The notes beneath the pieces were generated by a model. That model was not told where the DNA came from. It worked only from the letters and a program-made list of their open reading frames with translations, and ran no database searches. Of a stretch of DNA of 64,000 nucleotides, positions 8,267 through 17,718 are shown piece after piece. Position numbers and translations under genes: made by a program. This DNA comes from JBGPHT01 sp041484525. GTDB taxonomy: Bacteria > Acidobacteriota > Terriglobia > Bryobacterales > Bryobacteraceae. The stretch's first letter is position 1; each line of letters begins with the position of its first letter. The stretch spans positions 1 to 64,000 of the forward strand of contig JBGPHT010000010.1 of assembly GCA_041484525.1 (NCBI GenBank), written 5' to 3'.

Positions 8267-9123
8267 GGGCGACGGCGGTCCTGTTGTTCGTGGCGGCGGT
8301 GGCCGGCTTGCTGGCGCCGGCTCCCCGGATGAGTACACCGGCAAGGATGGGCGAGTATCGCGTGCTCGCGGGCGACTTTCACATCCACATGTTTCCTCTG
8401 GACGAGGCGACGCTCGCGCCATGGGATGTAGTGTTGGAGGCGCGGCGGCGTGGGCTGGACGCGATCGCACTCATGGGACACAACCAGGTGTGGACCGCCA
8501 AGGTGGGACGCTGGTTCTCGCGCCTGACCGGCGGGCCGCTGGTGCTGGTAGGCGAAGAGATTATTACGCCCGCGTACGACATGATCGCGGTCGGCATCGA
8601 GCAGAACGTGGATTGGCACGGAACGGCGGCGGAGTCGATCGCGAAGATCCACCGGCAGGGCGGCGTGGCGATCGCGGCGCATCCGCTGCGGAGCTACTGG
8701 CCGGCTTACGACGAGGCAGCGATGGCAGGGCTGGATGGGGCCGAGGTGCTGCATCCGATGGCATTCGCCGGACCCCGGTTCGCCGCTGAGTTGCGCCAGT
8801 TCTATGAACGCAAGCCGCTCACGGCAATCGGATCGTCGGATTTTCACGGCACCATTTATCCAGGTTTTTCCCGCACCTATGTGTTCGTGCGCGAGGTGAC
8901 GGAGCAGGCGGTCCTGGATGCGCTGCGCGAGCGGCGGACGGTCGCCGTCGATCGTGACCGGCACGCGTATGGGGACGTGGAGCTGATTGGTCTGGCAGAG
9001 GCGAATGGAGGTCTGCCGCGTTCGGGCGTGGTCACGGAGGCCGATGGATGGTCCCGCCTTAGCCGCGCGGCGGCGCTCGCGGGAATGCTGACGGCATTAC
9101 TCTGCGGCTTCAAGCGGGCCTGA
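8263..9123 (+). CDS. Exported or anchored PHP-domain phosphoesterase-like protein
   Basis: A 286-residue protein starting at GTG 8263, overlapping the upstream stop. Residues 1-20 (AVLLFVAAVAGLLAPAP) form a signal peptide or anchor. The PHP fold is shown by GDFHIHMFPLD (metal-binding H-x-H), ALMGHNQ, GEEIITP, AAHPLRSYW and GSSDFHGTIYPG. A second hydrophobic segment near the C-terminus (LAGMLTALLCGF) may anchor it. PHP proteins hydrolyse phosphoesters using two or three metals; the substrate is unknown. The tie to the upstream membrane protein suggests a membrane-bound complex. Confidence 0.8.
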   Translation: MRATAVLLFVAAVAGLLAPAPRMSTPARMGEYRVLAGDFHIHMFPLDEATLAPWDVVLEARRRGLDAIALMGHNQVWTAKVGRWFSRLTGGPLVLVGEEIITPAYDMIAVGIEQNVDWHGTAAESIAKIHRQGGVAIAAHPLRSYWPAYDEAAMAGLDGAEVLHPMAFAGPRFAAELRQFYERKPLTAIGSSDFHGTIYPGFSRTYVFVREVTEQAVLDALRERRTVAVDRDRHAYGDVELIGLAEANGGLPRSGVVTEADGWSRLSRAAALAGMLTALLCGFKRA

Positions 9124-9195
9124 ACTCCGGAGCCTACAGTACAATGACATGGCCGTCACGGTTCGGAAGAGTGAGGCGAAAGAAAAGGAGAGCCG

Positions 9196-10092
9196 GTGTC
9201 TGATATTGGATTTGTAGGTCTGGGAATCATGGGAAAACCCATGAGCCGGAATTTGTTGAAGGCTGGATATTCGCTGGTCGTGTACGACGTTTTCCCCGGT
9301 CCCGTTGCCGAATTGACGCAAGCCGGGGCGGCGCCGGGAACCTCGTGCGCGAACACCGCGGCACAGGCGAATGTCATCATCACCATGCTGCCGGACGGCC
9401 CGGAAGTAGAGACCGCCGTCCTGGGCGCGGGCGGGGTACTCGAGGGCGCGCGGCCCGGCTCGGCGATCGTCGACATGAGCTCGATCAGTCCGATGGTGTC
9501 GCAGAAAGTGGCTGCGGCCTGCGAGGCGAAGGGCGTCGATTTTCTGGACGCGCCGGTCAGCGGCGGCGAGCCGAAAGCCATCGATGGCACGCTCGCCATC
9601 ATGGTCGGCGGCAAGCCGCAGGTCTTCGAACGCGTCCAGCCAATCCTGCAAAAGATGGGCGCGAGCGTGACGCTGACCGGCGCGGTCGGCGCCGGCAACG
9701 TGACCAAGCTCGCCAACCAGATCATGGTCGCGTGCAATATCGCTGCCATGGGGGAAGCGCTGGTTTTGGCGACAAAAGCCGGCCTCGATCCCGAGGTCGT
9801 CTTCAATGCCGTGAAGGGCGGACTGGCCGGAAGCACGGTGCTGAACGCCAAGGCCCCGATGGTGATCTCGCGCAACTTCAAGCCGGGTTTTCGGATTTCC
9901 CTGCACGAGAAGGATCTGCGGAACGCGCTTCTGGCGGCCGAATCCATGAAGGTCTCGCTGCCCTTCACCAGCCTGGCGCAACAGATTCTGATTGCGCTCA
10001 TGAACGAGGGCAAGGGAAATCTGGATCACTCGGCAATCGTGACTTTCATCGAGCACATGGCCGGGATCGAGGTCAAGAAACCCCAGGCCTGA
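9196..10092 (+). CDS. garR: Tartronate semialdehyde reductase (2-hydroxy-3-oxopropionate reductase)
   Basis: A 298-residue beta-hydroxyacid dehydrogenase. The N-terminal NAD(P)-binding motif is GFVGLGIMGKPMSRNLL, the substrate-binding signature DAPVSGGEPKAIDGTLA, and the catalytic Lys lies in GNVTKLANQIMVACN. GTG 9196 is preceded by aaaaggag at 9182-9190, a strong ribosome binding site. In the hexarate pathway it reduces tartronate semialdehyde to D-glycerate. gudD begins 3 bases downstream, so the two form an operon. Sequence alone cannot exclude 3-hydroxyisobutyrate dehydrogenase, but the neighbour makes GarR the better call. Confidence 0.88.
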   Translation: MSDIGFVGLGIMGKPMSRNLLKAGYSLVVYDVFPGPVAELTQAGAAPGTSCANTAAQANVIITMLPDGPEVETAVLGAGGVLEGARPGSAIVDMSSISPMVSQKVAAACEAKGVDFLDAPVSGGEPKAIDGTLAIMVGGKPQVFERVQPILQKMGASVTLTGAVGAGNVTKLANQIMVACNIAAMGEALVLATKAGLDPEVVFNAVKGGLAGSTVLNAKAPMVISRNFKPGFRISLHEKDLRNALLAAESMKVSLPFTSLAQQILIALMNEGKGNLDHSAIVTFIEHMAGIEVKKPQA

Positions 10093-10095
10093 GCC

Positions 10096-11421
10096 ATGAG
10101 CGCCCCCGTCATTCGAGAGATGCGCGTCGTCCCGGTGGCGGGGCACGACAGCATGCTGCTCAACCTGAGCGGAGCGCATGCGCCGCTGTTTACGCGGAAC
10201 CTGGTGATCCTCAAAGACAGCGCGGGCAACATGGGCGTGGGCGAAGTGCCGGGCGGCGAAGCCATTCGCACCACGCTCGTCGAGGCGCAGCCGCTGGTGG
10301 CCGGCCAATCGATCGCCGCCTACAACAATATTCTCGACAGCGTGGGCCGCCGCTTTGCCGATCGCGATTCCGGCGGACGCGGTCTGCAAACGTTCGATCA
10401 GCGCACCACCATCCATGCGGTCACTGCTCTCGAGGCCGCGCTACTCGATTTGTTGGGACAGTTTCTGGGCGTTCCGGTCGCCGCCCTCCTCGGCGAGGGC
10501 CAGCAGCGCAAGACCGTGGACGTGCTGGGCTATCTCTTCTACGTGGGAGACCGCGCGAAAACCGATCTGCCCTACGCCTCTGCGCCAGACGCTGCGGACG
10601 ATTGGCTGCGGCTGCGCCACGAAGAAGCGTTGACCGTCGATGCTATCGTCCGGCTCGCCGAAGCGGCGCAAGCGCGCTACGGATTTCGCGACTTCAAACT
10701 GAAGGGCGGTGTGCGCGCGGGCGCGGAAGAAATGGAGGCGATCGTCGCCCTGGCGGAGCGCTTCCCCGAGGCGCGCATCACCATCGACCCCAATGGCGCC
10801 TGGTCGCTTCGCGAAGCCGTCGCTCTTTGCCAGGGACGGCGCGATGTGCTGGCGTACGCCGAAGACCCTTGCGGCGCCGAATGCGGCTTTTCCGGACGCG
10901 AGGTCATGGCCGAGTTCCGGCGCGCCACCGGATTGCCCACCGCGTCCAATATGATCGCGACCGATTGGCGTCAGTTGGGGCACGCGATCCAACTCCACTC
11001 CGTGGATATTCCGCTGGCCGATCCGCACTTCTGGACCATGCGCGGTTCCGTGCGCGTGGCTCAGTTGTGTCATGAGTGGGGCCTGACGTGGGGTTCGCAC
11101 TCCAACAATCACTTCGATGTCTCGCTCGCCATGTTTACGCACGTAGCGGCCGCGGCGCCCGGCAAGATCACCGCCATCGATACCCACTGGATCTGGCAGG
11201 ACGGCCAGCGTCTCACCAAACAGCCGTTCCAGATCGAGGGCGGCCGGATTGCCGTCCCCGACACGCCCGGCCTGGGCGTGGAGCTCGATATGGCGGAAGT
11301 CGAGAAGGCCCACGAACGGTATCGAGGCATGGGACTCGGCGCGCGCGATGACGCGCAGGCGATGCAGTATCTGATCCCCGGCTGGAAGTTCGATAACAAA
11401 CGTCCCTGCCTGGTGCGCTGA
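10096..11421 (+). CDS. gudD: Glucarate dehydratase
   Basis: A 441-residue enolase-superfamily protein matching the usual GudD length. Catalytic elements: the Lys of FKLKGGVRAG, metal ligands in TIDPNGAWSL and YAEDPCGAE, TASNMIATDW, and the His region SHSNNHFDVSLAM. The N-terminal lid domain starts VIREMRVVPVAGHDSMLLNL, typical of GudD. It converts D-glucarate to 5-keto-4-deoxyglucarate. It is co-transcribed with garR. A KDG-aldolase such as GarL would be needed to complete the pathway and is not in this window. Confidence 0.95.
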   Translation: MSAPVIREMRVVPVAGHDSMLLNLSGAHAPLFTRNLVILKDSAGNMGVGEVPGGEAIRTTLVEAQPLVAGQSIAAYNNILDSVGRRFADRDSGGRGLQTFDQRTTIHAVTALEAALLDLLGQFLGVPVAALLGEGQQRKTVDVLGYLFYVGDRAKTDLPYASAPDAADDWLRLRHEEALTVDAIVRLAEAAQARYGFRDFKLKGGVRAGAEEMEAIVALAERFPEARITIDPNGAWSLREAVALCQGRRDVLAYAEDPCGAECGFSGREVMAEFRRATGLPTASNMIATDWRQLGHAIQLHSVDIPLADPHFWTMRGSVRVAQLCHEWGLTWGSHSNNHFDVSLAMFTHVAAAAPGKITAIDTHWIWQDGQRLTKQPFQIEGGRIAVPDTPGLGVELDMAEVEKAHERYRGMGLGARDDAQAMQYLIPGWKFDNKRPCLVR

Positions 11422-11479
11422 GTTACTTAATCTTGATTCATCGTAATGTCTATCGACTTTGGTACAATGATGCCGAGGC

Positions 11480-11701
11480 ATGGATACCCACACCCGCAGC
11501 ATCGCCAAGGCAGCCAGCTACCGCCTGCTTGGATCGGCGGCGACGGGCCTCATCTTCTATTCGCTCACCGGCCAGGTCGGGCTGTCGCTCGGGGCAGGAT
11601 TCCTCGACGTCGTCGTCAAGATCGGCGTCTATTTCATCCACGAGCGTGTTTGGGACCGGATCAACTTCGGCCGCTCCAAGCCGCCGGAATACGAGATCTA
11701 G
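11480..11701 (+). CDS. DUF2061 small membrane protein
   Basis: A 73-residue protein with one or two membrane helices (YRLLGSAATGLIFYSLTG and LSLGAGFLDVVVKIGVYFIHERVWDRI, split here by a short loop). The pattern K-x-x-S-Y-R at the start and Y-x-H-E-R-x-W near the end is the DUF2061 signature. Function is unknown. A TACAAT hexamer lies about 11 bases upstream of the ATG, consistent with a short leader. It lies just upstream of argS on the same strand, 29 bases apart. Confidence 0.82.
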   Translation: MDTHTRSIAKAASYRLLGSAATGLIFYSLTGQVGLSLGAGFLDVVVKIGVYFIHERVWDRINFGRSKPPEYEI

Positions 11702-11713
11702 GCGGCGGTTCGC

Positions 11714-11719
11714 TATACT
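11714..11719 (+). promoter_or_regulatory. Candidate -10 hexamer TATACT for argS
   Basis: TATACT ends 11 bases before the GTG start of argS, so transcription would begin about 5 bases before the start codon. No good -35 is visible. Similar boxes occur just upstream of four other genes in this window. Confidence 0.4.
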
Positions 11720-11730
11720 CGTAGTTTCCC

Positions 11731-13659
11731 GTGTTCCATTCCATCGAAAAGAAAGTCTCGCGTGCTTTCCGTGCGCATATTCAGATTCGTTACGGCGTCG
11801 ATCAGTCCGTAGCCATCGAGCAGCCGCGTCAGAGCGACTTTGGCGAGATGGCCATTCCGGTAGCATTTCAGCTCGCCAAACTGTTGCGCCAGGCGCCAAA
11901 GAAAATCGCCGCCGAACTAGTGGAAGAGATCGGGCCCATCGACGGCGTGAAGTCGATGGAAGTCGCCGGCAACGGCTACATCAACATCCGGCTCGACCGC
12001 GGCCAGTACGGTGCGGCGCTGCTGCGCGGCGAAGACAAAGAGGCCGCGCCCACCGGCGAGAAGATCATCGTCGAGCACACCAACATCAACCCCAACAAGG
12101 CGGCGCACATCGGCCATCTGCGCAACGCGGCGCTGGGCGATACCTTCGTGCGCATGCTGCGCGCCAGCGGCCATTCGGTCGAGGTGCAGAATTACATCGA
12201 CAACACCGGCGTGCAGGTGGCCGACGTGGTCGTCGGATTCCACTATCTCGAAAACAAAGGGCTGGCCGACGTGCACGCCCTGCTGGCCGACCCCGCGGTG
12301 CGCTTCGACTACTATTGCTGGGATCTCTACGCGCGCATGTCGGGCTACTACAAAGACCATGCGGAGTCGCTTGCCTGGCGCAGCAAAACGCTGCACGCCA
12401 TCGAAGCCAACGAGGGTGAAGTGGCCGAGTTGGCGCACCTGGTGGCGGACCACATCGTCAGCGCGCACCTCAAAACCATGCTGCGGATGGATGTCGAGTA
12501 CGACGTTCTGCCGCGCGAGAGCGACATCCTGCACTTGAAATTCTGGGCCGCCTGCTTCGAGCTGCTGAAGGAGCGCAAGGCCATCTACTTCGAGACGGAA
12601 GGCAAGCTGGCCGGCTGTTGGGTGATGCCGGGGCTTTCGGAAGATGGCAAAGTCATCGTGCGCTCCGATGGCACCGTGGTCTACACCGGGAAGGACATCG
12701 CCTACCAGCTCTGGAAGTTCGGACTGCTCGGGCGCGACTTCTACTACCGGCCCTGGATGACCTACGACGATGGCCGCGTGCTGTGGGCGACCACCGACCA
12801 GCCGACTGAATCGGGCCGGCAGTTCGGCCACGGGTCGCGCGTCTACAACGTCATCGACGTGCGCCAGTCCTATCTCCAGGACGTGGTGTATGCCGGCCTG
12901 CGCGCGCTCGGCTACAACGAGCAGGCCGACCGTTCGATCCATTTCAATTACGAGATGGTGGCGCTTTCGCCGCGCTGCTGCGCCGACCTGGGGATCGATC
13001 TTTCCGAAGAGGACCGCAAGCGGCCATACATCGAAGTCTCAGGCCGCAAGGGTCTGGGCGTGAAGGCCGACGACCTGATGGATACGCTCATCGCAAAGGC
13101 TCTCGACGAAGTGGCCTCGCGGCACGCGGAAAACTCGGCTGAGGAGAATCGCAAGGTAGCCACACAGATCGCCATGGCCGCGCTGCGTTACTTCCTGCTG
13201 AAGTTCACCCGCAACACGGTGATCGCGTTCGACCTCCAGGAGGCTCTGAGTTTCGAAGGCGACACCGGCCCTTACGTGCTATATGCCGCCGTGCGCGCAC
13301 AAAAGATCCTGGCGAAATACCGCGAGATGGGCCAGGCGATTCCGGACTTCGCCGCCGAGCTCAACGCCGAATCCATGGCGCGCCAGCTTGAATCGGAAGA
13401 CTTCTGGCAGTTGTTGGTAGCGGCGTCGAAAGTCGATTCGGCGCTCGAGGACGCCGTCAACGCGGGCGAGCCGGCGCACGTCGCCAAGTACGCCTTCCAA
13501 CTGGCGCAGGCGTTCAGCAACTTCTATCAGAAATACTCGATCGTCCACGAGGAGGATCGGGAGCGGCAGGTGTTCCTCTTGTGGATGACGGACTTTTTCC
13601 GGCGCCAGCTCGAGCGCACCGCGGGCATCCTCGGCATTCAGATCCCCGCGTACATGTAG
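11731..13659 (+). CDS. argS: Arginine--tRNA ligase
   Basis: A 642-residue class I synthetase. The HIGH region is NPNKAAHIGHLRNAALGD (about 117-134). The KMSK-equivalent is absent in canonical form, with SGRKGLGVKADDLMD in its place, as known for some ArgRS subgroups. The DALR anticodon-binding domain closes the protein (ALSFEGDTGPYVLYAAVRA through the C-terminal helices). GTG 11731 is the start that preserves the N-terminal tRNA-recognition domain. The gene ends 4 bases from the convergent beta-lactamase pseudogene. Confidence 0.95.
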   Translation: MFHSIEKKVSRAFRAHIQIRYGVDQSVAIEQPRQSDFGEMAIPVAFQLAKLLRQAPKKIAAELVEEIGPIDGVKSMEVAGNGYINIRLDRGQYGAALLRGEDKEAAPTGEKIIVEHTNINPNKAAHIGHLRNAALGDTFVRMLRASGHSVEVQNYIDNTGVQVADVVVGFHYLENKGLADVHALLADPAVRFDYYCWDLYARMSGYYKDHAESLAWRSKTLHAIEANEGEVAELAHLVADHIVSAHLKTMLRMDVEYDVLPRESDILHLKFWAACFELLKERKAIYFETEGKLAGCWVMPGLSEDGKVIVRSDGTVVYTGKDIAYQLWKFGLLGRDFYYRPWMTYDDGRVLWATTDQPTESGRQFGHGSRVYNVIDVRQSYLQDVVYAGLRALGYNEQADRSIHFNYEMVALSPRCCADLGIDLSEEDRKRPYIEVSGRKGLGVKADDLMDTLIAKALDEVASRHAENSAEENRKVATQIAMAALRYFLLKFTRNTVIAFDLQEALSFEGDTGPYVLYAAVRAQKILAKYREMGQAIPDFAAELNAESMARQLESEDFWQLLVAASKVDSALEDAVNAGEPAHVAKYAFQLAQAFSNFYQKYSIVHEEDRERQVFLLWMTDFFRRQLERTAGILGIQIPAYM

Positions 13660-13663
13660 CGGC

Positions 13664-14525
13664 CTACCGCGTCCAGTGCGCGTATCCCGCCTGCGCGATC
13701 CGTGCGATGACACCTACGCGCGCTTCCAGTGTCCCCTTCGCATCGGAAACGAAAACCACCACCGCCATGTGACGCCCGTCAGGCAAAGTCACGATGCCGA
13801 CATCATTCGTCGCCGCGGTCATGCCATTCACGGTGCCGGAAGTTCCGGTCTTGTGCGCCACTATCGTTCCCTGGGGAAGCAGGCCCTTGATGCGCTGCGC
13901 GCCCGGAACGCTGTCCTGCATCAGGCGCAGCAGTAGATCGTGGCTGGCCGGCGAGAGGCCTGCGCCGCGATGGAACACGCGCAGCAGTTCCAACATGGAG
14001 CGCGGCATCGCCCAGTTTCGATACTGCACTTTCTGGCCGCGCCTCATCTCCGCTTCCGAAGTGGCCACCGTGACTCCGTCAACTCCCAGACCGCGCAGGT
14101 AGCTGGTGACGAGGCTCCGGGCCGCCGGCCAGGCGCAGGAGCACATCGGACGCCGTGCCATCGCTCTCGACGATGTTGAATCGCAGCAGCTCCCGCACGC
14201 TCAAGTCGGCTCCGTCAGGGTGCTGGTCGCGGATCGGACTATGCAAACCCGGCGGCGCCAGGTCGGCCTTCGCCACGCGGACCTGGCGGTCGATCTTCAA
14301 CGCGCCCGCATCCACCTGGCTGAGGATCGCCATGGCAATCGGGAATTTGTAGACGCTCTGCATGGGGAATCGCGCGCCGGCATCGAACCCGGCGGTCTCC
14401 CCCGTTTCGAGCAGCATCATCGCCGCGCCCACACGCCCCTCGATACTGTGCGCGATCTGCTCGAGCTCCGCGTCCAGCGCAGGCGGCGCGGCCGCGGCCG
14501 CCAAATAGAGAGCCAGGAAAATCAT
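13664..14525 (-). pseudogene. Class A beta-lactamase, frameshifted
   Basis: The protein is split between two frames. The first, from ATG 14525, has a signal peptide (IFLALYLAAAAAPP), the catalytic SVYK motif (Ser57/Lys60) and the SDG loop (VESDGTASDVLLRLAGG). Near 14118-14128 the coding sense moves to another frame, which continues SLVTSYLRGLGVDGV, an EAEM segment that may hold the Glu166 equivalent, and the KTGTSGTVNG box, ending at 13664. Together the halves make a full-length enzyme of about 285 residues with every key motif. It follows the DinB gene by 5 bases. A single indel inactivates it unless it is a sequencing error or recoded. Confidence 0.85.
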
Positions 14526-14530
14526 CCGCC

Positions 14531-15016
14531 CTATGCTCCGGCTGCCGTCGACGTGATCCGGTCGATCTGCGCGAGATGGTTCAGGTCGTGGCCCGCCATC
14601 GTCTCCACCACGACGCCGAACGTCATGTCTCCGCGCTCCGGGTGCGTCAGTTTCTTCGCGAACGACGCGGCGGGCAGGCTCTCGATCAACCGCAGGTTCC
14701 ACAGCCGCACCGTCCGAAACACCTCGAGCGCCGCACGCGCGTCGAACGCGCCGTAGATGGCCGCCCAACGATCCTGATCGAACGGCTGAATCACGTGGAA
14801 GTCCTCCGCCAGAGCTTGCCGCAGCCGGAATGCGAAAACGATTTCGCAATCCGCCAGGTGGCAGAGAACCTCTCGCGCGCACCATTTGCCCGGACCCGGA
14901 GCGCGCTCCACGCCCTCGGCGCCCATCGCATCCGACCGTTTTTGCAGTTCGCTCGCGGTCGACTGGATCACCGCCAGCGCGTCCCTATCTCCCAGAAAAC
15001 TCGCATAAGGGTTCAT
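14531..15016 (-). CDS. DinB-family putative metal-dependent hydrolase
   Basis: A 161-residue four-helix DinB-like protein. Metal-ligand histidines are expected in REVLCHLADCEIVF and TMAGHDLNHLAQIDRI, which are characteristic of the DinB/YfiT fold. ATG 15016 was chosen because homologous sense begins at NPYASFLGDRDAL; upstream codons lack support. The substrate is unknown; some relatives are thiol transferases or hydrolases. It is the first gene of a unit with the beta-lactamase 5 bases downstream and is divergent from the permease at 15137. Confidence 0.8.
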   Translation of the reverse strand: MNPYASFLGDRDALAVIQSTASELQKRSDAMGAEGVERAPGPGKWCAREVLCHLADCEIVFAFRLRQALAEDFHVIQPFDQDRWAAIYGAFDARAALEVFRTVRLWNLRLIESLPAASFAKKLTHPERGDMTFGVVVETMAGHDLNHLAQIDRITSTAAGA

Positions 15017-15136
15017 ATCGAAAAACCGTAGCACACAACCCGCGACCGAATCCGGACACGTCATCCCATTTCCGGGACGCCCGCGGAGCGTAGCGCGCGC
15101 CAAGCTTCCGGCCTTCCAGCCGCTGCCCGTGGCCCC

Positions 15137-17680
15137 ATGGATGCTGCTCCGGTCGCCATGGAGCGGATCTGGCAAGACCTTCGGTACGCGTGCCGCACGC
15201 TGTCGCACAGTCCCGGTTTCCTGGCTGTGTCCGTGGTGACGCTGGCGCTCGGCATCGGCGCGAATACCGCGATTTTCAACCTCATCAACGCCGTGATGCT
15301 GCGCGCCCTGCCGGTTCCGCACGCTGAGCAGCTCGTGCTCCTCACCGATCCCGCCTCGAGTTTCATCGCCGCCGATACGCTCGAAACCGGCGAACGGAGC
15401 CTGCTCGCCTACCCCGAATTCACCGAGCTTCGCGCCCGCGCCGGTGGCATGTTCTCCGGTCTCTTCGCCGCCCAGAGCACACTCAGCGATCTGGATATGC
15501 AGACCAGCCGCGGTGGCCCAGGCCAGTCCACGAAGACGCACACGCAGCTCGTCTCAGGCGAGTTTTTCGGAGTGCTCGGGATCCAGCCGGCTATCGGCCG
15601 CTTCTTCACACCGGCGGAAGACAAGGTCCCGGGCGCCAATCCCGTGGCCGTTCTCTCCTACGGATTCTGGCAGCGCGAATTCGGCGGCGACCCGCGCGTC
15701 CTGTCGGAAACCATTCGCCTGGGCCAATCTACTTTCCACGTGGTCGGCGTCGGGCCGCGCGGCTTCCATGGGATTCTCGCCGGCTCCGAGGCGGACGTCT
15801 GGCTACCCATCACGATGCAGGCGCAGGTCCTGCCCGGGCGCGACTACCTGAACCCGCATGACGTGTTGTGGCTGCAGTCGATGGGCCGGCTCGCGCCCGG
15901 AATTTCGCGCCCGGCCGCCGAGGCCGGCATCAACGTCGTACTCCGCCAGGTGGCGCGCGAGTGGCTTGCTCCGATGATGAATCAAACCGAGCGACGGCGC
16001 CTGGAGGACCAGAAGATCGTCCTCAAAGACGGCGCGCGTGGAGCATCCGCGCTGCGTGCCCAGTTCTCCGACCCGCTGGTGATGTTGATGGCGATGGTCG
16101 GCTTGGTGCTCCTGATCGCGTGCGCCAACATCGCGAATCTCACGCTGGCGCGCGGCGCCGCCAGGCAGCGCGAAATCGGCATCCGCCTGGCGCTGGGCGC
16201 GGCGCGCCGCCGAATCGTCAGGCAACTGCTCACCGAGAGCCTGCTGGTGGCGCTCGCCGGCGGCGTTCTCGGAACCATCCTGGCCGCGTGGGGCACGGAC
16301 CTTCTGCTGGCCTTGGTCTCCGCCGGCATCGATCACGTCGCCATCGAGTTCACGCGCGATTATCGCGTCTTCCTCTTCACCGCCGCGGTCTCGCTCTCGA
16401 CCGCCATCCTGTTCGGACTCGTCCCCGCGTTCGGCGCCACACGCGTGGATATCAACCGGGCGCTGGGCGGCAGCGCGCGCGGCGGCATCGGCAGCCGCGG
16501 ACACATTCGCAGCGGTCGCGTCCTTGTCGTGGTGCAGGTGACGCTCTCGCTCCTGCTGCTGATGGGCGCGACGCTTTTCCTGCGGTCGCTGCACAACCTG
16601 TTCACCCAGAAACTCGGCTTCGAACGCGACCACCTGCTGATGGTGAGCCTCGACCCCCTTTCGGCCGGCTACAAACCCGCCAGCCGCTCCGGCCTCTATC
16701 AGCGCGTGCGCGAGAAGTTGCGCGCGGTGCCTGGAGTGCGCTCCGTCAGCCTGTCCAACACCGCCATGTTCGGCGGCGATTCGGGCGACCACATCTCGAT
16801 TGACAGCCCGCCGGCCCACCCGCCCGGCGCCATGACCTCAGCCTGGACACTGGCCGGTCCCGACTACTTCAAGACCGCCGGCATCCCGCTGCTGCGCGGG
16901 CGCGAGATGGATGCCTCCGATGCCGCGCGCGGCGCGCAGGTCTGCCTGATCAACGAATCGTTCGTGCGCTATTTCTTTCCCAACGGCGACCCCATCGGCA
17001 AACATGTCACCGACGAATACCCCACCACGCGCGAGACTTACGAAATCATCGGCGTCGTGGCGGATGCGCGGGAACGCCGTCTGCGCGGGCGGCAGGAGAG
17101 CCGGTTTTACGCCAATCTCTTCCATCCGATCGGCGAACTGCGCTCGGTCGTGTTTCTGCTCCGCACCTCGCCCGAAGCCGCCGGAATCGGCGACGCGGTA
17201 CGCCACGCCGTAGGCGAGATCGACCGGTCCATCCCCATCCTGAGTATCCGCACCGTGAACGAGCAGATCGATCGCCGCCTCATCATCCCGCGCCTGATCG
17301 CCGAGCTCTCCACATTCTTCGGCGGCCTGGCACTGCTGCTGGCTGCCATCGGACTCTACGGAGTGATGTCGTATGCGATGAGCCGGCGCACCAGCGAGAT
17401 CGGCCTGCGCGTGGCGCTCGGCGCCTCTCACGGCGCGGTCGTGTGGATGGTGTTGCGGGAACTTCTGTGGCTGGTCGGGATCGGCGTCGCCATCGGACTG
17501 CCGTGCTCTTACGCGTTGGGCCGCCTGGTAAGCAGCAGCCTCTTCGGAATCACGCCGGCGGACCCCGTCTCGATTTCGATCGCGGTTACGGTGATCGTGG
17601 CCGTAACGCTGGTGGCGGGCTTCCTTCCCGCGCGCCGCGCCTCCCGCATCGATCCCATGCGCGCGCTGCGGTGGGAGTAG
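15137..17680 (+). CDS. Large MacB-like ABC permease (acidobacterial orphan permease type)
   Basis: An 847-residue protein with two copies of the MacB-PCD/FtsX arrangement. Copy 1: helix near 25-50 (VSVVTLALGIGANTAIFNLI), periplasmic domain, FtsX helices near 310-440 including ARQREIGIRLALGAARR. Copy 2: helix near 460-480, periplasmic domain, and FtsX helices near 720-840 including RRTSEIGLRVALGASHG, ending PARRASRIDPMRALRWE. No ATPase gene is adjacent and, unlike the decayed copy at 48693, there is no PadR gene upstream. Such duplicated orphan permeases are abundant in Acidobacteria; substrates are unknown. The start could also be ATG 15158. Confidence 0.88.
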   Translation: MDAAPVAMERIWQDLRYACRTLSHSPGFLAVSVVTLALGIGANTAIFNLINAVMLRALPVPHAEQLVLLTDPASSFIAADTLETGERSLLAYPEFTELRARAGGMFSGLFAAQSTLSDLDMQTSRGGPGQSTKTHTQLVSGEFFGVLGIQPAIGRFFTPAEDKVPGANPVAVLSYGFWQREFGGDPRVLSETIRLGQSTFHVVGVGPRGFHGILAGSEADVWLPITMQAQVLPGRDYLNPHDVLWLQSMGRLAPGISRPAAEAGINVVLRQVAREWLAPMMNQTERRRLEDQKIVLKDGARGASALRAQFSDPLVMLMAMVGLVLLIACANIANLTLARGAARQREIGIRLALGAARRRIVRQLLTESLLVALAGGVLGTILAAWGTDLLLALVSAGIDHVAIEFTRDYRVFLFTAAVSLSTAILFGLVPAFGATRVDINRALGGSARGGIGSRGHIRSGRVLVVVQVTLSLLLLMGATLFLRSLHNLFTQKLGFERDHLLMVSLDPLSAGYKPASRSGLYQRVREKLRAVPGVRSVSLSNTAMFGGDSGDHISIDSPPAHPPGAMTSAWTLAGPDYFKTAGIPLLRGREMDASDAARGAQVCLINESFVRYFFPNGDPIGKHVTDEYPTTRETYEIIGVVADARERRLRGRQESRFYANLFHPIGELRSVVFLLRTSPEAAGIGDAVRHAVGEIDRSIPILSIRTVNEQIDRRLIIPRLIAELSTFFGGLALLLAAIGLYGVMSYAMSRRTSEIGLRVALGASHGAVVWMVLRELLWLVGIGVAIGLPCSYALGRLVSSSLFGITPADPVSISIAVTVIVAVTLVAGFLPARRASRIDPMRALRWE

Positions 17681-17718
17681 AACTGCGGGGCAGGCCGGAC
17701 CCGCCCCGCCAAAAAATC

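Noticed and set aside
15868..16803. Second coding frame inside the orphan permease
   Set aside because: Arg-rich shadow of a GC-rich gene; the permease frame carries clear FtsX and helix motifs.
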